Notes: generated by a model from the sequence alone, not told the origin. 64,000 bases of DNA from Salticus scenicus (GCA_963930645.1 OZ005649.1:40750164-40814163); one strand, 5' to 3'. Shown: positions 23,831-34,506, counted from the stretch's first letter. A program made the numbers and translations.

Positions 23831-24684
23831 TTTTCCATTAGTTAAACCATTAGTTTTTCCGTTTCAGCAAATGAGAGCAAGTACTTAAATTAAGAAAAAA
23901 CGATATGGTAAATTTGTATGTATAAAAAATTTAAATATTAATTGGTTAATAAACAAGAAAAAAAAATATATATATTGCTTATTTTCTAATTTAAAAATGC
24001 TTTACAAAAGCACTCTATAACTTGCGGGAAAGAATTTTAATCGATATTAGAATTAATAACATGTATTGTATTTTGTGTGAAAAAAAAAGTAATAAAATAA
24101 AATTGCTTAAAGAAAACAAATTTTTCATTTCAAAAGAAAGGTTTTTCTACCTTAATTTGCTTTGCTAAAACATTTATGTGATACGAGCTAACTTAGTAAT
24201 TTCAAGTAGAACGTGAAATTTAATTTTCAGTGAACAGTACAAAAGAAACGAACTCAAGAATTCCATTTTAGGTTAATACTTCACATTAATCTTCCGTAAA
24301 GAATCTCTTTTCTATTTTTTACTAAAGTATTAAATTTCTCTGAAATGGATTTCATTAGAGACAAAAATCGCTTGGTGTATATTTTTTGTTATACTTAATT
24401 AAAGGAAACAAATTATGTAAGTTAATCGAACCTGATTACTAATTTAAATAAATTATTACGGGTTATAAGACCTTGACCTAAATCGCCTCATTATGATGCT
24501 TTATAATTATTTTAATATCAATTTATTTGATAGGTTTTACGCATTCTAATTTATAGCAAAATTAATAACTAGACCACACGGAATCGTTTACAAGTTTTTT
24601 TTCTCCCAATATCTAAGCTGGAATCACATCAAAATTTACGAGATTCAAATATTGGGTAATTAAAAAATAATAGAAATTAAAAAA

Positions 24685-24688
<4 letters not shown>
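23831..24688. other. Intergenic DNA, no gene seen
   Basis: AT-rich sequence without recognisable ORF or element ends. Confidence 0.45.

Positions 24689-24754
<66 letters not shown>
24689..24754. repeat. Long (AT)n microsatellite
   Basis: About 33 uninterrupted AT dinucleotides, the longest dinucleotide tract in the window. Confidence 0.95.
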
Positions 24755-24757
<3 letters not shown>

Positions 24758-24984
24758 CAGCAACACAATTTGTCTTTATAGAAAGGTATGAGATATAATA
24801 CTATTATTTATTTGTAGAGATTTATTATTTTAATAGATAGAGACTGCGTATTTTTATATTTTCTTATTTTTTGAAATCCGAAACGCATCCCTACATTTTT
24901 AACACGCTTTTATTAGCTTCACCTGTATGTATGTTTGTAACCGCTCTGGGAGCAAACAAAAAATCTATATTGTAAAAAAAGACT

Positions 24985-25065
24985 TACGTGAACGCTGTGG
25001 CTGTGAGGTAAAGCTCCGGGCTACGAACCTAAAGGTCTAAAGTTCGAGCCCAGTCAGGGGAGATT
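24985..25065 (+). repeat. tRNA-like SINE head
   Basis: The string 'ctgtggctgtgaggtaaagc' resembles a box A region and 'agttcgagccc' (about 25040-25050) is a good box B, spaced as in a tRNA gene. The stems do not pair well enough for a tRNA. 'ttctgtggctgtgaggtaac' recurs at about 56799-56819, so this is a dispersed tRNA-derived family. Confidence 0.5.
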
Positions 25066-25136
25066 TTTTAAAAATGGTTTTTGTTTAATTATAAATTATT
25101 TTTAATTAAATATTTAAAAGTATGTAAATATTATTG

Positions 25137-25445
25137 CTTGTCACTCACACGACTTTCTCTTATCCTGCATTTTAATACTAAGATAGATATTTTGTGCTTT
25201 TTAGTTCACATTTCTATAAAAGCGTGTTCTTTAATTTTTTAAAAGTATCATTTTATTATATATGCATATATATATTTAATTTTAACAATCAACAAATAAA
25301 GGAATTCAGAAAAATTAAAGTTAATGATTTCTCAGCAATCATACAAACTTTGATAATGATCTCCTTCAGGCTTTTAGTTCACATTTCAATAAAAGCGTGT
25401 TCTTTAACTTTTTAAAAGTATAATTTTATTTTATTATTTCTATTT
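25137..25445 (+). repeat. Repeat with internal direct duplication
   Basis: A block of about 68 bp, 'ttttagttcacatttc.ata' then 'aaagcgtgttcttta', occurs at 25192-25262 and again at 25372-25440. The left edge contains gtcactcacacgactttctc, also found at about 48932-48955 (with a c) and inverted at 52585-52615. Confidence 0.6.
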
Positions 25446-25640
25446 GACCTAATGTCTATATTAGGATTTTCTTGTCAATTCGGCACACGTGAACATTATT
25501 CCTGAGAGCTGATATTTTGCTAAAAAGTGTTTAGAAAAAGTGTTTAAAAAAAATAGAAGGTATGCGTATTGGATTAAAAAAAAGAAAAAAAGATAAAAAC
25601 AAAAAAGGGAGATTTAAGGGAAACCTTAATATATATATAA

Positions 25641-25722
25641 CATAGCTGCCAATATTTTAATTTATTCCGGAGTACTTTTAGCATAAAATACTCCGGAATA
25701 AATTAAAATATTGGCAGCTATG
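25641..25722. repeat. Palindrome with arms of about 36 bp
   Basis: Left arm starts catagctgccaatatttta; right arm ends with its complement. The arms pair over about 36 bases, with a loop of roughly 8-10 bases around 'cttttagcataaa'. Part of the arm, taatattttaatttattccg or a near match, is also present at 3706-3725. It lies just outside the foldback element and may be a separate hairpin-type MITE. Confidence 0.8.
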
Positions 25723-26098
25723 ATATATACAAACACACTATCTACCAATAGCTATTTGGACTCTTTCGAATTCAGACATTTTGTCAAGTAACTGGAAAAA
25801 TTCTTAAGGAATTATCTTGAAACTAGGGAAGTAAAAAGAATCTATTATGCGTCATATATTCCAGAAAAACTTTTGTCCTGAAGAGGAAAACGGAACCAGT
25901 AAAAAGTTAAACAAAAGTCAAAATATTTTGGATCAACCTGTAAAAAGTAATGCCTAAAATGCGTTTTGTTGCAGATGATTATGAGAAATTTTTTATTATC
26001 TGTAAAATTTTTTATGATGATACCATATAAATTCATGGAGATATAACGGTTTCTTTAAAAAATTCTCCTAAAAAGAAATCTTCACTTTTTTAATTATA

Positions 26099-26168
26099 AT
26101 TATGATGTTTATTCAAAGTTTTGTACTTATTATTTTAAAACTCCAGTTCTGTGGTGCTTTCTTATTAT
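26099..26168 (+). mobile_element. Short Penelope 3'-tail insertion in left arm
   Basis: This piece, beginning ttatgatgtttattcaaagt and including 'ttctgtggtgcttt', matches the 3' tail of the Penelope-like element at about 33323-33400 and is absent from the other arm of the foldback. The flanks share ttataa on both sides, which may be a target duplication. A severely 5'-truncated retrotransposed copy is the simplest reading. Confidence 0.6.
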
Positions 26169-26473
26169 AACATGTAGGGTATTATACCCAGTGCAAAGCC
26201 GTTTTTTGAAAACGTAGTATACTACATTAGACACAGCATACTGCAATCAGAATGTAAAAATGTTAAATATTTAACGAAATATGAGCATTTTTACTAAATA
26301 ATTTTCAATTATTATGCGCAAGTTTAAAAAAAAATTCATTTGCATAATTTAATAGCCAAAAGTATTGAGCTACTTATATGAAAGTCCCAGACAAATATAA
26401 TTTAAATTCAAAAAGTTATGAGAGGTAGAATGAACTGAATTTCAGTTCCTCTCAAAGTAAAAGTAAAACTAAC

Positions 26474-26511
26474 AGGGGTTTTGCTCGCATAAAAATGCGA
26501 GCAAAACCCCT
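26474..26511. repeat. Perfect 17-bp hairpin
   Basis: aggggttttgctcgcat and its exact complement are separated by 4 A bases. It is GC-richer than its surroundings and sits at the inner edge of the foldback's left arm. No U run follows on either strand strong enough to call a terminator. Confidence 0.85.
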
Positions 26512-26617
26512 TCCCAACTTCTTATGTACTTACTGTCATTCACTGTGGTATATTTGTAAATCTCAACCAAATAAAAAATGCGCCTTTATTTTAAGGTAAA
26601 TACAAACTAATTCGTTT

Positions 26618-26700
26618 GTCTCTCCGTGGCTCAGTTGGTAAGAGCGCTATGTTAGTAATCCGGTGGTCCCGCGTTCGATACCCTGAAGGTCCAGAGTGTT
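26618..26700 (+). repeat. tRNA-Thr-like SINE head
   Basis: A perfect box A, tggctcagttgg (26627-26638), and a good box B, gcgttcgatacc (26671-26682), are spaced as in tRNA genes. The loop ttagtaa would give anticodon AGT (Thr), but the anticodon and acceptor stems do not pair. It is a tRNA-derived Pol III unit, decayed or part of a SINE. Confidence 0.55.
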
Positions 26701-26797
26701 AATTTTTGCAGACAATTAGTAGAAAAGAAGTCAATTGATAATATAAAATTTATCGTTGACTACATAGTATTCTAAGAATTTTTGAAGAGTTTTTTAA

Positions 26798-27338
26798 CCC
26801 TTTCCTTCCCCGTGATTCCAATTGAAATCATAACATTTCAGATTTTCTTTCTTACCATCTAACACTCCCGCTGATTCAAAATGAACAATATTAAAATCTA
26901 TAGACATTTTCCCACAGAAAAATACCTATTTTGGATGACTTCATTATCTTTGTTGATAATTGGAAGTACATTTTACGCTGTTCTGATAATAATATCGGAA
27001 TCAGTTTCCTGTTTTGGGCAATTTAAGTAAATTAACTGTTTGAAATATTTTTTATTTTATTCTTTAATGTTTATAATATGTATTTAAATTAATTGCAATA
27101 TGTATTTCTCCAAAATTTTGATATTTTTATTTATTGAAAAGTTATGATTTTGAATGGCATCCGTGGTTATAGTAAACATAAAAAAACATCTATCAGTTGC
27201 TTTGTTAGCTATATTAATTCGTAATCTGCTATAACTCCTATTTTAAAAAAATATTTATATACATTTCGTTTAAAAAAAAATTATGACTAAATATAAGATT
27301 TATTGTTTTATGGAGGGAAAAAGTTGGGAATGAAAGGG
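26798..27338. mobile_element. 541-bp piggyBac-like MITE
   Basis: TTAA flanks both ends (26794-26797 and 27339-27342). The termini are inverted: ccctttccttccc on the left against ccctttcattccc on the complement of the right. TTAA targets with CCCTTT-type ends are typical of piggyBac superfamily elements. No transposase ORF. The superfamily call rests on the target and ends only. Confidence 0.65.
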
Positions 27339-28524
27339 TTAAGAAGCCATTTTCTTACATCTCTTTTTAGAAGCAAAAAAGAGTTTTTGTGGACTACAAG
27401 CGCACTCTATTGGGCGAAATATTCACAAAAATGTCAATGAAACAATTAACAATACAAAATAAAAATGATTAGGAAAAAAACATAAACATTAACCAAATCA
27501 GTAAAATGTTAAGTTATAATATAAAAAAATAATAATAAAAAGGTGCCTCAAACGAATAATTAAATTGCAGATATTGGGCCTTAATTAAAAAATGAAATCA
27601 CAAAATAGGCAATCGTGTGGTGTTGCCATCAGTTGTGAATTTTAAGAAATAATTTCTCTTTTCTTAACACAGTTCAAATTTCCCCAATTTTGTTTAATAA
27701 ACAAAAAAGTTACATTTTTTTTTTTTTTTCAAATTAAATTTTATTTTAACTTCGAAAAGATTTATATGATACGCTATAGTAAGAATTTGGGTTTTAAAAG
27801 TTTTTCTAAATATATTATTATTTTGATTCAATCAGTGCCCAATGCCAATACAGTATTCGCTGTTTGTAAATAAATATTGATAAACCTTCCCCCCTTTATT
27901 TTTGAGAGGAATTGAAATTCTGTTCATTCTGTAACTCATAACTTTTTAAATTTACATGATATATTTTTGGGGTTTTCATATAAGTCGCTCAATACTTTTG
28001 ACTGTTAAATTATACAAATGAAATTTTTTAAAAGATGCGCATGCATAGTTAAAAATGATTTAGTAAAAAGCTCATATTTCTTAATATATTTAGCATTTTT
28101 GCATTCTAATTGCAGTATGTTGTGTCTAATGTAGTATACCAAGTTTCCTAAAAATGACTTTGCACTAGGTTTAATACCCTATGCAATATAATTTAAAAAG
28201 TGGCAATTTTGTTTTCTTCAAATTTTTAAAGAAATCATTATATCTCCATGAATATATATGATAGCTTTATAAATATTTATACAGATAATTAAAAGAATCC
28301 TCATCATCACATGCTAGAGCAAAAATGTATTTCAAGCATTACTTTTTACAGGGTTATTTAAAACATTTTGACATTAAAATGTTTTGAATCAATGTTTTTG
28401 ATTCAATGAATTTGATGTCCAGTTTTCCTCTTCTGAACAAAATTTTTACTGAAATATATGATGTATAACATATTCTTTATACTTACAAAGTTTCAAGATA
28501 ATTCCTGAAGAAATTTTCTAAATA

Positions 28525-28960
28525 AGGTAAGTGCACCAGTGATTGACACTTTTACAGCAATCTCTGATGTTTTCAATGTTCTAGTAATCAGAAAATATTT
28601 TTAGAAATCTTAAGTTAGTACATATGGTATGAAAGACTTTCAAAACCTCATACATGTTAAAATATATACATTTGATAACAATTATTTTTTTTATGAATTT
28701 TTATTTGACACCCACTCAATGTTCCAGAAATTGACACTGCCAGTTTTTCATTTTATCAGTAATTGGCCCCCTATGTTCCAGGGTTTGACACTGCTAGTTA
28801 TTCATTTTACCAGTTATTAGCACCCTATGCTCCAGTGTTTGACATAAAATGTTAAAATTCTTATTTATAAAATATATGATTTTATTATTTTTCTTATTTA
28901 TTCATTATTTCGGGATAGATGTCAATGACTGGAGCATGCCAATCATTGGAGCACCTACCC
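28525..28960. mobile_element. 436-bp TA-flanked MITE with internal triplication
   Basis: Ends: aggtaagtgcaccagtgatt on the left, gggtaggtgctccaatgatt on the complement of the right, with TA outside each (28523-28524 and 28961-28962). The matching position in the other arm of the foldback lacks it. Inside (28710-28850), a unit of about 60 bp containing 'ctatgttccag..tttgacactg' and 'attcattttaccagttatt' is repeated about three times. Phrases such as 'caccagtgattgaca' from the TIR recur in these units. TA duplication suggests Tc1/mariner type. Confidence 0.75.
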
Positions 28961-29018
28961 TATTTGACAAAACATCTGAAATCGAAAGTGTTGAAATACT
29001 TATTGGTAGATAGTGTAT

Positions 29019-30917
29019 ATTAGTGACATTTATTTTTCTTATTATCGAAAAAAAAAAGTGAATAAAAGAAAAAGACGAAAGATTCCTAAACCTTTAAAAA
29101 CTATTTAGCTATTTTACACTGTTTTTATCTTTACTACAATAGGATTAAAGAGTGGCGTTATTGATATTTTGCAGAGTATCTACACAAAGGATACATAAGT
29201 AAATTACTTAAAAATTTTAATAATTATTTTTCTTTCTTCCAGTTTAGGGACAAGGAGTTTTAAAGTATTATAAGAAAGACTAAATTTTTGTTCCGAATTC
29301 AAAACTTTAGCGAATCTACTAAAATGGTACTATATTAAAGGACACTGACTGCAATCAAGAATCGCTGAAAAGGTTTTGGACTAGATTCTACGTTTAAAAA
29401 AACCTTATATCATGGTCTAATTATACATTAAAATTTTATTTTAATCAATAAATTTGCCATAATATATAAATTACTTAATTTAAAGATAGAATGGAATAAA
29501 ATTAATTAAAAATTGTACAGTACATGCTAGGCCTTATTTACTAGTAATTCCTTAATCATAGAAAAAGTTAGAAATCTTATTTATCTTTCAGTTAAATTTA
29601 AATTTTAAATTTTAAATTTTATTTAGCAATATACATTTTTCAAAATAGATAAAATTATATGATATATCACAACAGATAATTATAATCGTACTTCAACATA
29701 TTTATGAAAATAATTTATGACATATTAAATGAATTAGAAGTATAATTTCAAAGAAAAAATATTTAAATAAAAATGTTTTTTTAAATTAAATTACTATTTT
29801 TATTTCATAGGGAATATCTATTGGTTGATGCTCGAATAATTCAAATTTTATTTCTTTAAGTTTTTAGAAGTCTTAAAAGAAATACCACCTGAGAAAAAAA
29901 AAAGTTTTGAAATTCCTAATGGTGTCATCTACATCAATCATTTAAATTTGAAATCTCTATAATGGAATTTTTGAAAATGTAGGAGGTGAACATAGTGATA
30001 TTTTCCCCAGGAATATATTCTCAATTTATTTTATTTAATTCATTTACTTTTACTTTTTCTCTAAGTTGAAAATACCGTCATTTTCATGAACTTGTTAAAA
30101 AAGAGCAATGTAGATTCAAGGTATTTTTTTAATATTATTTTTTATATTTAGCAAAGGTATTTTTTATGTTATTTTTTATTGCGAATTTTTTGTTTAATTA
30201 TGCTAAAATTTTTGGACCAAATGGAAGAAAATGTAAATATCAGTTGATATTTTCTTAACTTATTTTGTAACCCTTTGATTATTTTTGTTTGTAGCATTCC
30301 CCCTTTTTTTAAATTTGTAGATAACAATAATTTGTAACTTATTATGTGATAAAGTTCTACATGTTAATATCACATGTACAGTAAACATCAGTGTCTACTC
30401 CAGAGGTCAGATAAATCCGTTTTACACCAGATACACCAATTACACTGCATAATACACCATTTTACACCAGAATTAGCAAAGTTATATTGACTGATCGAAG
30501 TGGGTGACGAGTTTGATGGGAATAAAGAAATCAGGAAAATAACGGATAAGGAAATCAGGCATTCAGTGTTTTTTGCAGTAATGATAATAACAAATAAAAA
30601 GAAATGTAACAACAGTTCTTACAATAGAAAAATATTTTAAGCTTACTAGAAATAAAAATGCAATAACTAAAAGTTAAAAAAAAAGTTAAATATGAATAAC
30701 TGCTGATATATTAACATTTTTTCTAAACAAAATTTCTGGTTTAAAACGAATGGATATTACTTGTTGATAATACGTTGAAAAAATAATAATATTTAAGAAA
30801 ATATGAGATCATTTTCTTTTAGAAAAACTTGTCACTGTTTAATGCACATTAAAAATGTGTTTTTTGCTTAGTTAAATTCATGCCCTGTCCCTTATCATCC
30901 CTACAAAGTTCTTTTCT
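29019..30917. other. Intergenic DNA, no gene seen
   Basis: AT-rich. An (attttaa)n-like tract occurs at 29597-29622. ORFs are short and low complexity. Nothing recognisable. Confidence 0.5.
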
Positions 30918-31110
30918 CGAAGCTGGTTACTAGCAGGATCCAAGTTCGAAACCAGGTCGCTCTCGTCGGCCAAGTCGTTTAAAGATTTTGGCAGTTTTCT
31001 CCGAATCTCATGTGAATATGGGATATCAATACACTCTACTCCTTGGTGGGGATCATCCAGGCATAAGACCGTAACGTCGTCAGTCGGTCTTAATTCACAT
31101 GTTTCCCATT
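30918..31110 (+). mobile_element. Probable SINE fragment
   Basis: The head contains 'gctggttactagcagg' followed by 'caagttcgaaacc', a box B-like motif. The body (ctcgtcggccaagtcg, ggggatcatccaggcat, agtcggtcttaattc) is GC-richer than the flanks and ends in a duplicated 'catttcccatttt' tail. No ORF. Confidence 0.5.
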
Positions 31111-31390
31111 TCCCATTTTAATTTTGGAAATGTCAAGATTCTAAATATTTTTCATGTTACGCATGACATTAGGGGCAAATAGAAGCATGCTTCAATATGC
31201 GCTTGATTATTAGCTTTAAATTTGAGACTTCTACTCAATTTTAAAACCAATTTTTACCAATTTTTAAACAACAACAACAACAACAAAAATAGAAAGAAAG
31301 AAAGAGGGAGAGAGAGAGAGAAAATTATGCCAGTTACCAAAGTTTCTTTAAACACAAGCGTTTGATAACATGATTACGAATTTTCTCAAG

Positions 31391-31719
31391 ACTCCCGCCG
31401 CGATGGACGAGTTATCTCGTCTACCAAGATTATTCGCTGTGCCCTAGAAACAAGGTAACACGTCCTCTATAATATGATATTCGAGCCGGCCGAAGACCGT
31501 CGTGTACACTAATGGCGGTTGGTGCATGTAAAATCCGCTGTGGCAGCAATACCCTCTTTGTTGCAGTCCAGATGATACTTCTGGGAGTTATCGAAGCACG
31601 GGAGCTATCGTCTCCGCGAAGGATCAGATTTGTGATGACATGACTCCAGACCACCCTCGGAGTTGTTTCCCAGACCTTCGCCTTTTGCTCATAGTGTAGC
31701 GATGTTAAAAAAAAAAAAA
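31391..31719 (+). mobile_element. tRNA-derived SINE with poly-A tail
   Basis: The first ~110 bp (cgatggacgagttatctcgt ... gatattcgagccgg) look like a tRNA of the long-variable-arm type with a box B. A body of about 200 bp with higher GC follows (tgcatgtaaaatccgctgtg, atgatacttctgggagttat), and the unit ends in gatgtt and an A run at 31706-31719. The head-body-tail layout is that of a Pol III SINE. A minus-strand ORF over it is a shadow. Confidence 0.7.
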
Positions 31720-31739
31720 CTCACTCATTCTATATACTT

Positions 31740-32525
31740 AAGCAAAAAGTTTTGGATTTTTAAAAATTTTGAATTTTCAGATTTTAATGAATTTATTTGA
31801 GTACGATTTGACCGATTTAGAATATGCCAGTCTGTCTATATTCTTTCTTTTTTTCTTTTTCTTTTTTTTTTTTTTTTTTGTATGTGTGAGTTACCAAAAT
31901 TTTATGTGTGTTATATCACATGGAAGAACACATGGCATACTACAAAACTTTATATTTCATTGGACTTTGACGTAAATTTTAATCGATTATATTTTAACAT
32001 GTATAGCAAGTAGCTCTTCTGTGTTGCAATTTCCCCCTTTTATGACTATATCTCTGCTTCTTTAGTGTACAAGTGCCTTAAATGTGATATGTGATGTGCT
32101 TTTTATAAAAAATTATATAGTTTCAATGTGAGTAGATATCTAACAACAAGTTGTGTCATTTAGCTGCCCTTTTCATGATGGGCTTGGTAGCTATATCACT
32201 TCTTCTATAGAATGGAACCACACAAAATAAATATGCAAGATTATTTTTCTGAAAAACCATGCTGACTAAATTTTGGTAGGGGTCACTTGATGAATTGACT
32301 GTTATAAAGTTTTTTCATATCCTTCAAATTAACACTTAATGAATGTAAGCATACGGTACTTAATATAAAAGATAAATATTATTTAAAAAGGTGATTTTAT
32401 ATATATATATATATATTAGCGTATGTCACACAAGCTGAGTATTTTATCTACCTTCTTCATTATGGACTTGAAAGCTATATCTCAGCTTCTATAGATTTGA
32501 ACCCCACGAAAACTAGATATATAAG
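31740..32525 (+). repeat. TCTG-headed repeat with two degenerate tandem units
   Basis: The head reads 'gagtacgatttgaccgattt' and 'ccagtctgtctat', as in the repeat at 1330. Two units about 285 bp apart then match: 'catgatgggcttggtagctatatc' type sequence near 32175 and 'cattatggacttgaaagctatatc' type near 32457, each followed by 'cttctatag' and an 'ataagattattttct' line. The array stops abruptly where the Penelope ORF starts, so it was probably cut by that insertion. Confidence 0.5.
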
Positions 32526-32529
32526 ATAA

Positions 32530-33081
32530 TTTTCTTTATTAAGCTTTATCCCCTCAATCATTGATAAAGCTCTATTCAAAAATCCTAAACCTTCTATTTC
32601 CAAACTGAACGATCACGGTTCCATCCCAGTTGTTTTACCTTTTCATTCATCACTTTCTTTTAAAATTTCTAAACTTCTTTCACCGTTTGGTTTTAAAGTC
32701 ATTTACAAATCCGTCAACAAAATTAAATTATCTTTTCTTAAAGATTCCCTCTCTATTGATAAACGATCTTGCATTTGTTTCATTCCGTGTGCCTCGTGTA
32801 ATTTGGGTTCTAATGATCAAACTAGGAGATGTTTGAAATATAGAATAAATGAGCACCGTCAGAATGCTCGTAATGAAGAGATTTCCAAATCTTCTATTGC
32901 TGCCCACTCCTGAGCACGTGATCATTGTTTTGATTTTTCTAAAGCTAACATAACTTCTCCTATCTACTTGTCCTATTTGAATATCCACAAGGCTTTTTAC
33001 ATATTTAAAAATTCGAAGAATGATATTAATGGTGTTTTTTCCACTCCGTTCCTGCCTGATGCTTGGAAATTACTCACATAA
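32530..33081 (+). pseudogene. Penelope-like element C-terminal ORF with GIY-YIG/CCHH region
   Basis: One frame is open from 32530 to TAA 33079-33081 apart from TGA at 32911-32913, about 184 codons. The first part (VVLPFHSSLSFKISKLL, later LSFLKDSL) fits the region after the RT thumb in Penelope-like elements. It is followed by CFIPCASC, a 'DQTRRCLKYRINEHR' segment and AAHS ... RDHCFDFSKA. The spaced C-C-H-H and the RxxEH block are the hallmarks of the Penelope GIY-YIG endonuclease, although the GIY and YIG tripeptides themselves are degenerate (the second reads NLG). The RT proper is missing, so this is a 5'-truncated copy. Confidence 0.75.
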
Positions 33082-33400
33082 CTTCATTTTTCGTTTAATT
33101 TTGAATTTTTAAATTTTAATTTCATTTATTAATTTATTTTATTAATTTGCGTTTTTAATTCTGGTCATACAGTATTTTTTATTTACATTCGGCTTTATTT
33201 GCTTTTGATCTTCACTGAAAACGACTTTGTGCGTTGAAGCTTTGATTGCAACGCTCTTGTCTACTTTGTTCGCCTGACGAAGGGTCGTGTCTTCTTTCGA
33301 TCCGAAACAATTGTTGCGACTTCTTGCATTTTATGGTGTTTATTCAAAGTTTTATACTTATTACTTTTAAACGCCATTTCTGTGGTAGTTTTTATAATGA
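33082..33400 (+). other. 3' untranslated tail of Penelope-like copy
   Basis: After the ORF comes an AT-rich stretch, then a GC-richer segment with 'cgcctgacgaagggtcgtgt' and 'cgatccgaaaca', and then ttatggtgtttattcaaagt, which recurs at 26099. That repetition marks the approximate 3' end of the element near 33400. Confidence 0.55.
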
Positions 33401-33439
33401 CATTCTGATGTACTAGAAAAAAGAAAATAAGCTGAAAAA

Positions 33440-34500
33440 TGAATCGTATGCACAGCCGTTCATAGAAATGTCATCGTTGACGAATCAAACCAAAAAGGCG
33501 AAATTTATTTACAAACACCCGTGGTTCGTACTAATGATGCAAGAACAGATCAATTAGCTAATAATTATTTAAGAATGATCCTAGACATAAAGAGTAGCAA
33601 AAGTTATTTGGCAAAATAAGTAGCCGAAAAATTAAAGAAAACACGGGGGGGGGGGGGTCGTCCATGGTGTTTTCGGCGGGTTAGAAAGAAATCAGTTCCA
33701 TATAATAAATATAATTTTACGTTAAGTGAATGTACGTTAAATGGGAGGAATAATATCGAAGTATAGGTCATAGATCAAGATAAAATATGCTCGGATGCAC
33801 CCAAATTGAATAACCGGAAATGTCTAGAAGAACTGAAAAGAAAAAAAAAATTCTTAAGTGATCTAACTGACGTAGATAAAATCTGTTTTAACGGAAATGC
33901 AAATGAAATTCATTTATTGCTAGGAGCTGATATTGCAGGAAAATTATTGACAGGTGAAAAACGTCATCTTTCTAATAGTCTCGTTACAGTAGAAACCATC
34001 TCAGGGCTGATAGTAATAGGAAAAATAAAGGACTGCGTGAAAGTAAATAATTCCCTGTTACATGTGCATATTAACAAAAAATACGGGAAGGATATAGAAT
34101 TAAATGAGGATAAATATGGTCGTAAGCAAATAAGTAAACGTAATTTCGGGATAGAGAAACCGGGAAATTTTTGTTGTGGAAAAAATAACGCATATGGATA
34201 TTTTGAAGTGAACGAAAATGAAAACATGAAGAATGAACAATTTGTCCTGGAAACAAGATTTCCTAGAGACAGAAAATCAGAAGAAAATTTTGAAGAAAAT
34301 TTGATTTCTTAAGAGAAAAATAAAATCGATATAGAAAATATAAAAGAAAATGATATAGTGCGGAAAAAAGAAAAGAATCTAGACTTAGATATACTGACAG
34401 AGCTGGTCAAAATAGTAAGAAGACTGAAAAGGAAATTTCTAACTAGGAAATATGAAACTTCTGAAAATTTTTCTGATTTCGCAAAACCTCATACTCTATG
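33440..34500 (+). pseudogene. BEL/Pao protease-region remnant
   Basis: Frame 33450-33620 reads QTPVVRT ... LDIKSSKSYLAK, the position where BEL/Pao elements carry the protease Asp block (LLDxGSxxSYI), here with the DSG/DTG degenerate to DIK. The ORF 33806-34312 (168 codons) then has LLLGADIAGKLLTGE and a later TVETISGLIVIG, matching the conserved 'LIGAD' and 'T.fGW...G' blocks of this A17-type protease. A 12-base G run at 33647-33658 interrupts the middle. Downstream sequence to about 34500 is Lys/Glu-rich, with one further frame open to 34500. RT and integrase are absent. Confidence 0.6.
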
Positions 34501-34506
34501 AACCAG

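Larger units (their letters stand above)
25738..29018. mobile_element. Foldback element with ~700-bp inverted arms
   Basis: The left arm (25738-26460) and right arm (about 27900-29018) are inverted copies. The outermost match is cactatctaccaata. Inner landmarks appear in both, for example catggagatata, 'gggtattata/taataccct', 'agcatttttact' and 'cagttcctctcaaa'. The arms are diverged by many substitutions, so they are old. The left arm carries an extra piece of about 70 bp (26099-26168), and the right arm carries a 436-bp MITE (28525-28960). The centre (26461-27899) holds a hairpin, a tRNA-like sequence and a piggyBac-like MITE. No transposase is visible. It could be a non-autonomous long-TIR element or an inverted segmental duplication. 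Confidence 0.65.

Noticed and set aside
24689..24754. TATA-type promoter
   Set aside because: A pure (AT)n microsatellite with no gene downstream.
26618..26700. Functional tRNA-Thr gene
   Set aside because: Box A and box B are good, but anticodon and acceptor stems do not pair; better explained as a SINE head.
31430..31654. Minus-strand 74-codon ORF
   Set aside because: It lies wholly within a tRNA-derived SINE and shows no domain.
33806..34312. Host gene of 168 codons
   Set aside because: The LLLGADIAGKLLTG and following blocks match BEL/Pao protease regions, and the upstream frame supplies the degenerate active-site block.
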